Assembly (NCBI GenBank): GCA_023393165.1
Contig: JAEWMJ010000051.1
Location: forward strand, 32,273 to 96,272
Reading direction: 5' to 3'
Length of the DNA stretch: 64,000 nt
Origin: Bacillota bacterium
GTDB taxonomy: Bacteria > Bacillota > Clostridia > Christensenellales > Christensenellaceae
In this document: in pieces, positions 9,169 through 17,369 of the stretch
Layout of the letters: every line of letters begins with the position of its first letter
How positions within the stretch are numbered: position 1 is the stretch's first letter
Position numbers and translations under genes: made by a program
Notes under the pieces: generated by a model
What the model was told of the DNA's origin: nothing
Databases searched by the model: none
Seen by the model: the letters and a program-made list of their open reading frames with translations, nothing else

Positions 9169-9182
9169 TCAGTTATCGTCAA
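9169..9182 (-). promoter_or_regulatory. Shared 14-mer TTGACGATAACTGA, downstream copy
   Basis: Minus-strand TTGACGATAACTGA occurs here, upstream of the small membrane protein and portal genes, and again at 11475-11488 upstream of terminase. In both it starts with a -35-like TTGACG. Here no good -10 follows at 17 bases, so an activator or operator site is as likely as a promoter. The same 9.1-9.28 kb gap also holds a TTACGTACGTAA palindrome. Confidence 0.45.
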
Positions 9183-9277
9183 CTTTTATAGTTTTATTTC
9201 TTTTAAAAAAGAGGCTTACGTACGTAAACCCCATAAAAGAAAATTGCAATGATATTAAAAGACAGCTAATTCCTTTT

Positions 9278-10624
9278 TCACCTGCCGTATCCTACGAAAT
9301 TATCCACCTGATTGTTATACGGTACTTGTCCTTCATTAAACTGCGCCGTTATTATCGCCGGCAGCGGCCTGCCCGAGACAAAGTAGCGTATGGCATCCGG
9401 CGCATGAGTTACATCGTGCGGTTCCGCCGCACAGTCGTTCGGATTCTTCTCGTCAAACTGTATCGCCGGCAGATTTTCAATCAGGTTTATGCAGTTATCA
9501 AATATCCGCAGGTTGGCAATCGTCTTCCCTTGCTCGTCCTTAAACGGCTTCAGCCATTCATGCAGTCCGTACCACCCCTGAACACGGTCGTTTGAGACCT
9601 TGTACAGGTATATGCCTTTTTCCGCAAACCACTCTGCAGTGCTTTTACCCGTATCGCTGTGGCGGTTCCACAAGTCGGGCGGAGCGTAATACGCTTCTAT
9701 ATTTTCGTCTGCAAGCGCTTTGATTGCCTCTGCCGCGTCCGTAACGATCAGCCCTTTCCGGTACAGTTCCCTGTACACATATGCACGCCCCTGCCCGTCC
9801 ACCGCTATCCAGTAACAGGCCAGCATGTCCAGCCCAAAATCCAGCGCAACATACCGCCGCCAGTGAACAGGAATTTCAAACGGACGCATCACATGGATAT
9901 CCCGCCGGAATTCCCCGAAGTACTGCCCGATAAATATATCCCAATCTCCGTCCAGGTACGCCTTGCGGCGGGCTTCGTCCGGTATGCTTTCCAGATTTCG
10001 GACGTAATCCGGGTCGTTCTCCATCACAAAAAGGTTGTCGTAAACCTTTGAAGGTATAAATACAAAATCCTCCGGCCGCTCGGCACGTTCGTATTTGCGC
10101 GATATAAAAAGCCTCTTCACCCAGTTATGCCCTACGCCTCCGGGGTTGCAGGTAAAGTACATCCTGGGCGTGAATGGCTTTTTACACATGCCGGAAAGCC
10201 TGCTGCACTCGGTCAGAGCCGTGTACTGAAATTCGGTAAACTGCGTCGCTTCCTCCATGAATATCACGTCATAGGACTGCCCCTGGTATTGCAGCACGTC
10301 CCTTTCGTTGTCGCAGTACCCAAGTTTTATGCGGCTGCTGTTGGGAAACAAAAATTCTTTTGTGGAATCCTTGTATACGGCCGCGTCTTTCAGCAGGACG
10401 CACAGCGGATTGATATGGTTCTCCCGCAGTTCTGGCAGCGTCCGCCGCAAAAGCAGAATCTGAATGCCCGGATAAGTCAACGAGAGAAGTGAGGCTTTGG
10501 TCCTGGCCGCCCAGCTTTTGCCGCCGCCCCGCGCGCCCCCGTACGCGATCCGCCGGGCAGTGCATTTAAAAAATTCAATCTGCGGTGGGTATGGCTGCTG
10601 TATTTGAAGCGCTATTTCCCCCAT
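9278..10624 (-). CDS. terL: Terminase large subunit
   Basis: A 448-residue DNA-packaging motor. The ATPase domain has Walker A GGARGGGKS (29-37), Walker B VIFMEEA (120-126) with the catalytic Glu, and the coupling segment FTCNPGG (about 157-163). The C-terminal RNase-H-type nuclease shows VALDFGLD (about 250) and DAIRYF near the end. Length and motifs fit the Terminase_3/6 families. The start overlaps the end of the small subunit by 13 bases. Confidence 0.93.
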   Translation of the reverse strand: MGEIALQIQQPYPPQIEFFKCTARRIAYGGARGGGKSWAARTKASLLSLTYPGIQILLLRRTLPELRENHINPLCVLLKDAAVYKDSTKEFLFPNSSRIKLGYCDNERDVLQYQGQSYDVIFMEEATQFTEFQYTALTECSRLSGMCKKPFTPRMYFTCNPGGVGHNWVKRLFISRKYERAERPEDFVFIPSKVYDNLFVMENDPDYVRNLESIPDEARRKAYLDGDWDIFIGQYFGEFRRDIHVMRPFEIPVHWRRYVALDFGLDMLACYWIAVDGQGRAYVYRELYRKGLIVTDAAEAIKALADENIEAYYAPPDLWNRHSDTGKSTAEWFAEKGIYLYKVSNDRVQGWYGLHEWLKPFKDEQGKTIANLRIFDNCINLIENLPAIQFDEKNPNDCAAEPHDVTHAPDAIRYFVSGRPLPAIITAQFNEGQVPYNNQVDNFVGYGR

Positions 10625-11151
10625 TCTTCGATCTCTCCTTTAAGATCAACCGTAATATTCACATCGCCGCTATGCTCCGGTTTATCTTTCATCATACCCA
10701 GATGCCGCATCAGCAGCTCCAGTGCCTTCATTTTGTCATACGCCTTTATTTCGATGCCGCTTGTGCTCATCTTTATGCCGGCGAGCGCCGGAAGTTTTGA
10801 CTGGTCAATGTCCTCCGTACTTTTTATATTGACGCGTTTTACCTCGACCGGGTTTCCCGCCTTGTCCAGCCCTTCCCCGATATCCACCGTTGCAAAATCT
10901 GAAGCGTTTGCGAACGCGATTGCGGCCAGTTCCGCCAGAATATCTTCCTCAGCTATATCTATACGCTTCCTTCTCCTCTTCATCAGTTCCTCAATGCGTT
11001 TTTTTACATCGTCCCTTGCCATGAGTGCATACGCTTGCCGGTTTGCATACTTTCCGGCAAATCCGGCGCGTATGCAGGCTTGTGTCGCGTTAAGGTCCAC
11101 CAGGTATTCGTGGCAGAATATTTCATGCTTGTCGTTTTTTAATACTGGCAT
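10612..11151 (-). CDS. terS: Terminase small subunit
   Basis: A 179-residue DNA-recognition subunit. The N-terminal block KHEIFCHEYLVDLNATQACI with IRAGFAG is the helix-turn-helix region of the Terminase_2 (PF03592) family. A basic linker RRRKRID and a central oligomerisation helix follow. It would bind the pac/cos site and load the large subunit. The ATG at 11151 follows GGAGGCGGTGAGCT. Confidence 0.9.
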   Translation of the reverse strand: MPVLKNDKHEIFCHEYLVDLNATQACIRAGFAGKYANRQAYALMARDDVKKRIEELMKRRRKRIDIAEEDILAELAAIAFANASDFATVDIGEGLDKAGNPVEVKRVNIKSTEDIDQSKLPALAGIKMSTSGIEIKAYDKMKALELLMRHLGMMKDKPEHSGDVNITVDLKGEIEEWGK

Positions 11152-11165
11152 AGCTCACCGCCTCC

Positions 11166-11333
11166 CTAAACTGCCTCAGCGTCACAATAACACAAATGCC
11201 CGGCCTCTTCCATGCAAAGGTTTCTGATCTTCCTCTATATCTCAAGGGGCCGGTTGCTGTAATCCCTGCAGGTAAAGTAAATGAACCCCTGCTTGATGTA
11301 CGGCGTCCAAATCCCCCGCATTTTCTTAAACAT
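11166..11333 (-). pseudogene. Relic of a small phage regulator-like gene with an amber stop
   Basis: From ATG 11333 (AGGGGGAG site) the frame reads MFKKMRGIWTPYIKQGFIYF and then TCRDYSNRPLEI to a TAG at 11237-11235. The same frame continues RKIRNLCMEEAGH to a second TAG at 11166. The sequence style (a WxxYIxQGxIYFxC start and an RKIxNLCxEEAG middle) resembles the short helix-turn-helix phage proteins found next to terminase in many Bacillota prophages, which are about 100 residues long. The C-terminal half is missing. A 32-residue peptide could still be made. Confidence 0.5.
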
Positions 11334-11391
11334 ATTGCAAACTCCCCCTTTTTTTGGTATTATTGTGTCGTGAATCTATATACACCTTGGG

Positions 11392-11416
11392 GCGGCCCGG
11401 AGCCGCTCTTTTTTTA
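11392..11416 (+). terminator. Hairpin with T-run on the plus strand
   Basis: GCGGC, loop, GCCGC followed by TCTTTTTTT. No plus-strand gene is seen upstream, so it may protect the late phage operon from incoming transcription or be a leftover of a lost gene. Confidence 0.5.
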
Positions 11417-11459
11417 TTGCCGCATTTATCCCGAAACGCCCCCTCCCTTTATGAACCAT

Positions 11460-11488
11460 ACCATAATACTGCTTTCAGTTATCGTCAA
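11460..11488 (-). promoter_or_regulatory. Candidate late phage promoter upstream of terminase
   Basis: Minus-strand TTGACG at 11488-11483, a 17-base spacer, and TATGGT at 11465-11460. The -35 lies in the 14-mer that recurs at 9169-9182. It would drive the packaging and head genes leftward. Confidence 0.5.
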
Positions 11489-11505
11489 GTTGCGCAAAAG
11501 GACGG

Positions 11506-11718
11506 TCATTCCGGCGGTTCGAAGTAGGCCTCCAGCATTTTTTCGGACTCGCGCAGATGCCTTTCCGCTACCGTCGCCCAGTCAGACCATTTGTACTTGT
11601 TCCCGTTGGACCGGCAAAGCTCGTCCAGATAACGGATTGCCCGGTCAACCTCATTCCGGCCGTACTTTGATATAAAACCCCAAAGTCCTGTTATCTGGAA
11701 GTCACGGAAAAGTTTTTC
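11506..11718 (-). pseudogene. C-terminal fragment of a phage gene at the broken prophage end
   Basis: An open frame with no start codon after an in-frame stop at 11721-11719. It reads EKLFRDFQITGLWGFISKYG then RNEVDRAIRYLDELC and ends EAYFEPPE. It looks like the tail of a phage helical protein whose N-terminus has been lost where the DUF2935 region begins. This marks the truncated early side of the prophage. Confidence 0.5.
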
Positions 11719-11730
11719 TTAAAAGGGCTT

Positions 11731-12540
11731 TTATATATTGCTTAATCTTGGGCTGAGGGGATTACATTCCGGCGGTTTTGTCTTGCTTACGGTAGCAAGA
11801 TGTCTTGCGTAGTAACAAATCAGCCTGTTTGTTTTATCTATATACAAAGGAGTCAACCCCCCGGATATTTTGTTTTGTTTAATCAGGGAATAGAGTTCAT
11901 CCAAAAAACCGGAAAAATCCTGCAGCGCTTTCTGCACATTTTTTTGGTGTTCATTTGCCATCGGATAATCCTCCGTACCTATCTGGGACATGCCTTGCAA
12001 TTCTATTGTAAATAACAACAAATTTATAAAATCTGTCGCCAGAGTTTCCGCCCTCTGCCGCAGTTTATTTTCGTATACGCCAACAATGTTTCCGATATGC
12101 TTTGCAAACTCTATCATCAGGGGCAGCCAGAATAAATCCTGCTCAATTGGCGATTCTATTTCCTGCTGCTTGCCGCTAATAAAGGAGTTGAGATGAGTTA
12201 TGTATCTTTGGGCAAATGCAGCCGCGTTGCTTAAAAATGCGGTGTCAATCAGGAAAGGATAATTGCCTCTCAGCTTGAGATTCAGTATTTGCAGCATCAA
12301 ATTCCGGTATTTCACCGCTTCTTCCAATGCATTCTTATTAAGCTGGGTCAGCTGCTCAGGCGTCAAATCCTGGCGGGCCCTTGCAAGCAGCCGGTCCAAC
12401 CGGGATACCGTGTCACGAACATCGCTGATCATTGCGGTATCTTCCGGCTGTAAACCATCGATTATTAAAAGAGCGTAATCGCCCAATATCTGAAGCCAGA
12501 ACCGGTTTTCATCTTTATTTGAATATGTTGCAGCAGCCAT
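11731..12540 (-). CDS. DUF2935 family protein 1
   Basis: A 269-residue helical protein with two DUF2935 (PF11155) units. The first begins NRFWLQILGDYALLI (about 12-26) and the second EQDLFWLPLMIEFAKHI (about 133). Each unit is a four-helix, ferritin-like bundle with the FW.....DH-type opening, although here the usual His after Asp is Tyr in unit 1. DUF2935 proteins are widespread in Bacillus and Clostridium; their biochemical role is not established. No signal peptide. A paralogue follows upstream on the same strand and another faces it at 13727. Confidence 0.8.
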   Translation of the reverse strand: MAAATYSNKDENRFWLQILGDYALLIIDGLQPEDTAMISDVRDTVSRLDRLLARARQDLTPEQLTQLNKNALEEAVKYRNLMLQILNLKLRGNYPFLIDTAFLSNAAAFAQRYITHLNSFISGKQQEIESPIEQDLFWLPLMIEFAKHIGNIVGVYENKLRQRAETLATDFINLLLFTIELQGMSQIGTEDYPMANEHQKNVQKALQDFSGFLDELYSLIKQNKISGGLTPLYIDKTNRLICYYARHLATVSKTKPPECNPLSPRLSNI

Positions 12541-12780
12541 TTACATTCAAACCTCCCAATACTTAAAGATGGATTATTTTATTCGGTTGCCGCAGCATTT
12601 GTGCTTTAAAGTGAAGCGGGAATAATTGCCGTTACGTCTAATGATTCCCCCATTTCCGGCCGGTCCTTCAAACCATTATTGCTTTCCGTTTCTTCAAAAA
12701 GCTTTCGGCTCCCAACTTTAATCAAAAAAGCAGAGACATTCCGCCCCTGCTTCTTTCATTTGGGAAGTATTCTAATCCAT

Positions 12781-13575
12781 TTACAAAATCTTTCTCGGGG
12801 CTGCGGGGTCGCAGGCTGGCAGGCTCTGATTCGTCACACTTGCAAGCCTGGTCAGATAATAGCATTCCTCCCTGTACATATGGTCCAAAAAAAGTACCGT
12901 TAAAGGGACAACTATACTTTTGTTACTGATTTTTAATTCAAGATCCACAAAAAACTCAGCGAACAGCCTCATCTGATTAAAAGCTTCCTTATGCAGCTGG
13001 TCGAGAGCAATAAAATTTTTTAATCCTGTTCTCAGATATCCCGCAAATTCCATTGTCCTGTTATACAATATGCTCAATTTATGAGCAAATGAACCCGCTT
13101 CCTCAACCAAGTCATTAAAGGGATAGCTTGTATAAGATTGTATTAAGTTTGCATGGCCCAAAGCATCCAATATCCAAACAAGATCATAATGGATCGGATG
13201 TAATTGCGGAATTGTATTGCTGGTATAAAGGCCAAGATTATATATATACTCGTCGGCTTCATTTACCATGTGGTTGATTACGGCTGTAGGCAAGGCAATA
13301 CGGATATGCCCGGTAAGCTGCCGGGTCAGAATGTGGAGTTTAAAATCACGGAAATCCCGAATGGCTTTTTGGGCGCACTCTTTTAACTTTTCAATGTCCT
13401 TATCCCCAATTGCTTCCCTTGCATTCGCCAGCAGATTATTGAATAAAGAGATGAAATCACCTGCTTTTTGTATCTCGCCTGTTTCAACAGGGGACAGTGT
13501 TTCATAAATGATTATGGCGTGATCACCCATAGCCTGAAGCCAAAACTGGTTATCAACCGCGACTGGATTAGGCAT
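12781..13575 (-). CDS. DUF2935 family protein 2
   Basis: A 264-residue paralogue of the previous gene. It begins MPNPVAVDNQFWLQAMGDHA, with the full FW....DH opening, and the second unit starts HYDLVWILDALGHANLI. It has an AAAGGAG ribosome binding site. The 240 bases between this gene and paralogue 1 hold no gene. The conserved His/Glu/Asp pattern in helices could bind metal as in other ferritin-like bundles; this is inference. Confidence 0.8.
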   Translation of the reverse strand: MPNPVAVDNQFWLQAMGDHAIIIYETLSPVETGEIQKAGDFISLFNNLLANAREAIGDKDIEKLKECAQKAIRDFRDFKLHILTRQLTGHIRIALPTAVINHMVNEADEYIYNLGLYTSNTIPQLHPIHYDLVWILDALGHANLIQSYTSYPFNDLVEEAGSFAHKLSILYNRTMEFAGYLRTGLKNFIALDQLHKEAFNQMRLFAEFFVDLELKISNKSIVVPLTVLFLDHMYREECYYLTRLASVTNQSLPACDPAAPRKIL

Positions 13576-13726
13576 TATGAATAACTCCTTTTTTAATATA
13601 TATTATTCACCATTTGGTACTATATTCCATATATCTTGGCAGTAACACGGGAAAATAAAAGTATAAATATATTTTTTTCACTGATAACATATAATGAACT
13701 GTAAAATTTTTAAGGGGTGGATTTCT

Positions 13727-14536
13727 GTGAATGCGGAAAATTCCAATATATTGGATAACAAGTTTTGGCTGTCCTTTTTGAAAGCCAACGCGCAATACGT
13801 TCTGTATACATTATCGTACATTCATACGAAAGAAATAGAGCAGGCGCAAGATCTTGTCAAGCGGTTCGACGGCCTACACCAAAGAACCCTGGAAAATATA
13901 ACGGACGAACAGTTAAAGCAAATAAACCGGGAAGCTTATCAAACCGCCCAGGACCTCCGTGAATTTATACTACATATTCTAAAAGGTAAGATTAACAACA
14001 GCATTATTATTTATCTGCTTCCCACGCAACTGAACAACATGGTAAACAGGACGGAAGAATATTTAAATATGATGGCCGCCTATATGCAAAACAGTACTCC
14101 CGAGCTTTCGCCGATTCACTTAAATCTCGCATGGCTGATGGATGCATACACACAGGCGGAAAGCATATCAAACAATGTGGACGTAACCTTTAAAGGCGTC
14201 CAGACAAAAGCCGCACAATTTGCCAATGAAATAAACGCTTTATTTATGCGTACTTTGCTGCTGAAAGGCATACAGAGAACAGGATTAACTCAATTTCCGG
14301 CAATAGACCAGCTGAGCCAGGATACCGCTTATCAAATGCAGTCATTTTATGATTTTATCGAAGAACTGCGCGTGCTTACCAAGGAAAACAAACTTTTCGG
14401 AACAATTTATCCAATACTCTTTGACCAGATTCAACGGGAGACGTGTTATTACCACGCCAAATTATCCCAGGCGTCCTCACTGCCGCCGCCCGATTGTAAC
14501 CCTTACCAATCCCCTTCACAAACGCGCCGAGGATAA
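13727..14536 (+). CDS. DUF2935 family protein 3, divergent
   Basis: A 269-residue paralogue transcribed away from the other two. I prefer GTG at 13727, which has AAGGGGTGG just upstream, over the ATG at 13694. It begins VNAENSNILDNKFWLSFLKA; the DH of the other copies is replaced by NA, so a putative metal or catalytic position is altered in unit 1. The second unit starts HLNLAWLMDAYTQA. The three genes differ strongly from one another, so the triplication is old. The 150-base divergent gap probably holds promoters for copies 2 and 3. Confidence 0.78.
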   Translation: MNAENSNILDNKFWLSFLKANAQYVLYTLSYIHTKEIEQAQDLVKRFDGLHQRTLENITDEQLKQINREAYQTAQDLREFILHILKGKINNSIIIYLLPTQLNNMVNRTEEYLNMMAAYMQNSTPELSPIHLNLAWLMDAYTQAESISNNVDVTFKGVQTKAAQFANEINALFMRTLLLKGIQRTGLTQFPAIDQLSQDTAYQMQSFYDFIEELRVLTKENKLFGTIYPILFDQIQRETCYYHAKLSQASSLPPPDCNPYQSPSQTRRG

Positions 14537-14737
14537 TCCGGTATCAATAACTCCAATCCAAATCACATCAAAACTAAAAGGATCGTCAAGTATGTGTTCC
14601 TTCCACTCCTTTCATGCCGCCGTTTTATTCCACTAAGAATCAATTTCAAGCCTATATCCGTTATGATACTTGCATTATAAAATGAAATTTTCTGTTCAAT
14701 GCAAAAATTCAAAAAAGCGCAAACGCAGTTAATCCTG

Positions 14738-16174
14738 TTACCCGCGCATGTAATGTTTCTCGTACGTTTCGAATCTTTCCAGATAATTTTTGTGCATTTC
14801 ATTTTGAGGAAATATTGTATTTGCTTTGTTTTTTCTGATATGAGGCTTTTGTCCAATCAATTCAATTCCCAGCATAAGACCGCCAACCATGGAACTATGC
14901 TTCATGGCATCCACCGTGAGCGTTTTTCCCAAAATGTCCGCGCACATTTGCAGCCAGAGCGGTGAATTCAGAATACCGCCCGAAATCTTTATGACCGCGG
15001 GCTGGCCGTTCAGTTCGCAAAGTTTATTATAACATTGCCTGATATTAAACAACACGCCTTCAAGCACGCTGTAATAAAAATCGTATGCGGTGTGCTGCGG
15101 AAGGACCCCCAAAAAGGACGCCTGCCTCTCGTCGTTCCACCCGGGGCATCTTTCGCCGTATAAGAACGGGAAAAAAATGGGGGCTTTACCCTCATTGGTA
15201 CGGATTTCTTTTTCACAATCCAGGTAAGAAGAATCTGCCGGAAACATCAGGCGTTTTATCCAGTCAACACAATTGCATCCTCCTGAAACAGCCGCGCCGC
15301 TCAGCCACTTTTTGGGGGACAAATAACACCAGGTGCTGTTGTCGCAAGAAAGCCTTGGTTCGGATGCAGACATTCTCATTGCCGCGCTTGTACCTACGGA
15401 CAGCGTCATGATCCCTCCATGGATCGCTTCCGATCCTATCTGGTTCAAACCTCCGTCCGGGCCCGCGCTCATTACCGGTATGCCCGCCTGCACGCCCAGC
15501 AGACGTGCCGCTTCCGGCGTAAGCGCGCCTGTTTCGCTCCATTTAACCAATTCCGGGAGCTGTTCCCTGTTTATACCCAGTTCCGTCAGCAGTTCACTGT
15601 CATAGTCCAGGGTATTGATATTAAACATTCCGGATCCCGAAGCCATACTGTCCATAACGCGCCGCTCACCGGTCAGCCTGTAAAAATTGTAGCTTCCCTG
15701 TTCCATGATATAGCGATTTTTGATATCCTGCCCTTGGCTTTCCAAATATTTGATTTTAAAGAACGGGTAAATGGAATGCACCATGCATCCTGTTTTTTTA
15801 TAAAAATGTTTTACATAGCCCGTATCCCGGCGAAGATTGGCGCACAGTTCCTTTGCTCCCGTATACGACCATAAAAAAGACGGCGTTTTGGGTTTCATAT
15901 CCAATCCGCACAGTATCAGGCTGTGGAAGGTGCCTGAAAGCACAATCAGTCCTATTTTATTCCCCCTGCACAGTTCCCCTGCAAGCGCCAACGTTTTATT
16001 GAATATGTCGTCCGGGTCCTGAATGCCGTCGTCTGATTTTGTCTTGTCATAAGGCTCTTCCGCCGTCTGCAAACTTCCGTTACGCGTATCATAAACCATT
16101 GCTTTCGCGGAAGTCGTGCTTGATTCCATTACCAGTATATCCAAGTTAAAAATGTCCTTTCCCGAATTGCTCAA
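14738..16174 (-). CDS. FGGY-family carbohydrate kinase, gluconokinase-like
   Basis: A 478-residue sugar kinase. The N-terminal phosphate-binding loop is VMESSTTSAKAMVYD (about 15-29); the C-terminal FGGY signature region is KISGGILNSPLWLQMCADIL (about 400). The catalytic Asp is in SAGPDGGLNQIG. FGGY enzymes phosphorylate sugars or polyols with ATP; this one is closest in style to the GntK/XylB group, but the substrate cannot be fixed. It is the last gene of a minus-strand polyol locus and is separated from the dehydrogenase gene upstream by a strong hairpin, so it may be expressed at a lower level or independently. Confidence 0.8.
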   Translation of the reverse strand: MSNSGKDIFNLDILVMESSTTSAKAMVYDTRNGSLQTAEEPYDKTKSDDGIQDPDDIFNKTLALAGELCRGNKIGLIVLSGTFHSLILCGLDMKPKTPSFLWSYTGAKELCANLRRDTGYVKHFYKKTGCMVHSIYPFFKIKYLESQGQDIKNRYIMEQGSYNFYRLTGERRVMDSMASGSGMFNINTLDYDSELLTELGINREQLPELVKWSETGALTPEAARLLGVQAGIPVMSAGPDGGLNQIGSEAIHGGIMTLSVGTSAAMRMSASEPRLSCDNSTWCYLSPKKWLSGAAVSGGCNCVDWIKRLMFPADSSYLDCEKEIRTNEGKAPIFFPFLYGERCPGWNDERQASFLGVLPQHTAYDFYYSVLEGVLFNIRQCYNKLCELNGQPAVIKISGGILNSPLWLQMCADILGKTLTVDAMKHSSMVGGLMLGIELIGQKPHIRKNKANTIFPQNEMHKNYLERFETYEKHYMRG

Positions 16175-16239
16175 CGTATTCAGGTTTAGTATATACCAGT
16201 GCTTTCAAGTTGTAATCTCTTAATTTATATTATAAGATC

Positions 16240-16285
16240 AAAACAAAGCAAAAAACGGCGTAAAGCCATTTTTTGCTTTGTTTTT
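16240..16285 (-). terminator. Long hairpin between dehydrogenase and kinase genes
   Basis: A near-perfect 20-base stem: AAAACAAAGCAAAAAACGGC at 16240-16259 pairs with 16265-16285. On the minus strand the last arm ends in a T-rich run. It lies downstream of the dehydrogenase stop and upstream of the FGGY kinase, so it can end or attenuate transcription between them. Confidence 0.7.
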
Positions 16286-16308
16286 ACAGGAGAACATAAA
16301 AAAACAGA

Positions 16309-17331
16309 TTAAATGCTCAGGATCACTTTTTGTACGGTATCCTTATACCTCTCGATATATTTAAACGCTTCTGCAATCTGCGTCATGTCAAATTTCTTGG
16401 AAATCAAAGTCTTTAAATCCACTTTGCCTTCTTCCACCAGCCGGATCGCTTCCAAATAGTCATCGTGCCGGTACATGAGCGTGCCGATCAATTGATACTC
16501 CCTATCCTGAACGTTTGCAAGATTGATATTGGCCTGATTTCCAAAAACGCCTACAATCACGATGGGGATTCCTTTGCGCGCAATGTTCAGAACCTGGTTC
16601 AGCGCGGATTCATTGGCGCTGCATTCATATACCGCATCCATGCCATCCGGCCCGAAGTAATCCTCTGCCGCCTGTTTCAGATCCGCCGTTTTCACATTGA
16701 CGGCGTAAGGTATACCGCATTTTTTAGCCATCTCCAGCCTAAAATCCGAAACATCCGTAATCATTACCTGAGACGCTCCCAGGCCCTTTACGCTTTGCGC
16801 CACCAGATTCCCGATGGTTCCCGCGCCGATCACCAGGACTTTTTTTCCTTTAAAATCCGCAAGGCCCCGTTTTGCCGCATGAACGCCTACCGCCAGCGGT
16901 TCAATTACCGTTCCCTCCGCAAAATCCACGCTGTCGGGTATGCGGTACAGCAAATCCCCTTTTGCCGCAAAATAATCCGAACACCCGCCGGTCTCCTGGC
17001 ATCCCAGCACTTCCAGTTTTTCGCATATATTATACCGCCCGGTTCTGCACGGGTAACACTCCCCGCAAACCTTTTGCGGACGCAGTACGACCCTGTCGCC
17101 TGCCTTTAAACCTGAAACATTTTTTCCCGTTTCCACAACCTCGCCGGATATTTCATGTCCCGGTACGATCGGGCAGTGTATGAACGGATGTTTTCCGTAA
17201 TAAGCATGTATGTCTGATCCGCAAATCCCCATCGCACGCACGCGGATCAATGCTTCATCGTCATCCGGCACCGGCTTTGGCACTTCCCGGATTTCAAATT
17301 TCTGCGGCGCTTCTAAAACTGCCTGTTTCAT
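16309..17331 (-). CDS. Zinc-dependent medium-chain polyol dehydrogenase
   Basis: A 340-residue MDR enzyme of the sorbitol/threonine dehydrogenase type. Catalytic zinc ligands: Cys37 (GICGSD) and His59-Glu60 (GHE). The structural zinc loop has Cys88, 91, 94 and 102. The Rossmann motif is VIGAGTIGNLV. It should oxidise a polyol to a ketose with NAD(P). Between two FGGY kinases and a ribose-type ABC transporter it likely makes the ketose that one kinase phosphorylates. The substrate is not determinable. Confidence 0.85.
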   Translation of the reverse strand: MKQAVLEAPQKFEIREVPKPVPDDDEALIRVRAMGICGSDIHAYYGKHPFIHCPIVPGHEISGEVVETGKNVSGLKAGDRVVLRPQKVCGECYPCRTGRYNICEKLEVLGCQETGGCSDYFAAKGDLLYRIPDSVDFAEGTVIEPLAVGVHAAKRGLADFKGKKVLVIGAGTIGNLVAQSVKGLGASQVMITDVSDFRLEMAKKCGIPYAVNVKTADLKQAAEDYFGPDGMDAVYECSANESALNQVLNIARKGIPIVIVGVFGNQANINLANVQDREYQLIGTLMYRHDDYLEAIRLVEEGKVDLKTLISKKFDMTQIAEAFKYIERYKDTVQKVILSI

Positions 17332-17369
17332 TACTTTCCCTCCACTTTGTTGTACGTTTTAAACTTTTA

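Noticed and set aside
11196..11675. 159-residue plus-strand frame upstream of terminase
   Set aside because: Opposite to two recognisable minus-strand gene relics and contains a strong hairpin; it is a shadow frame.
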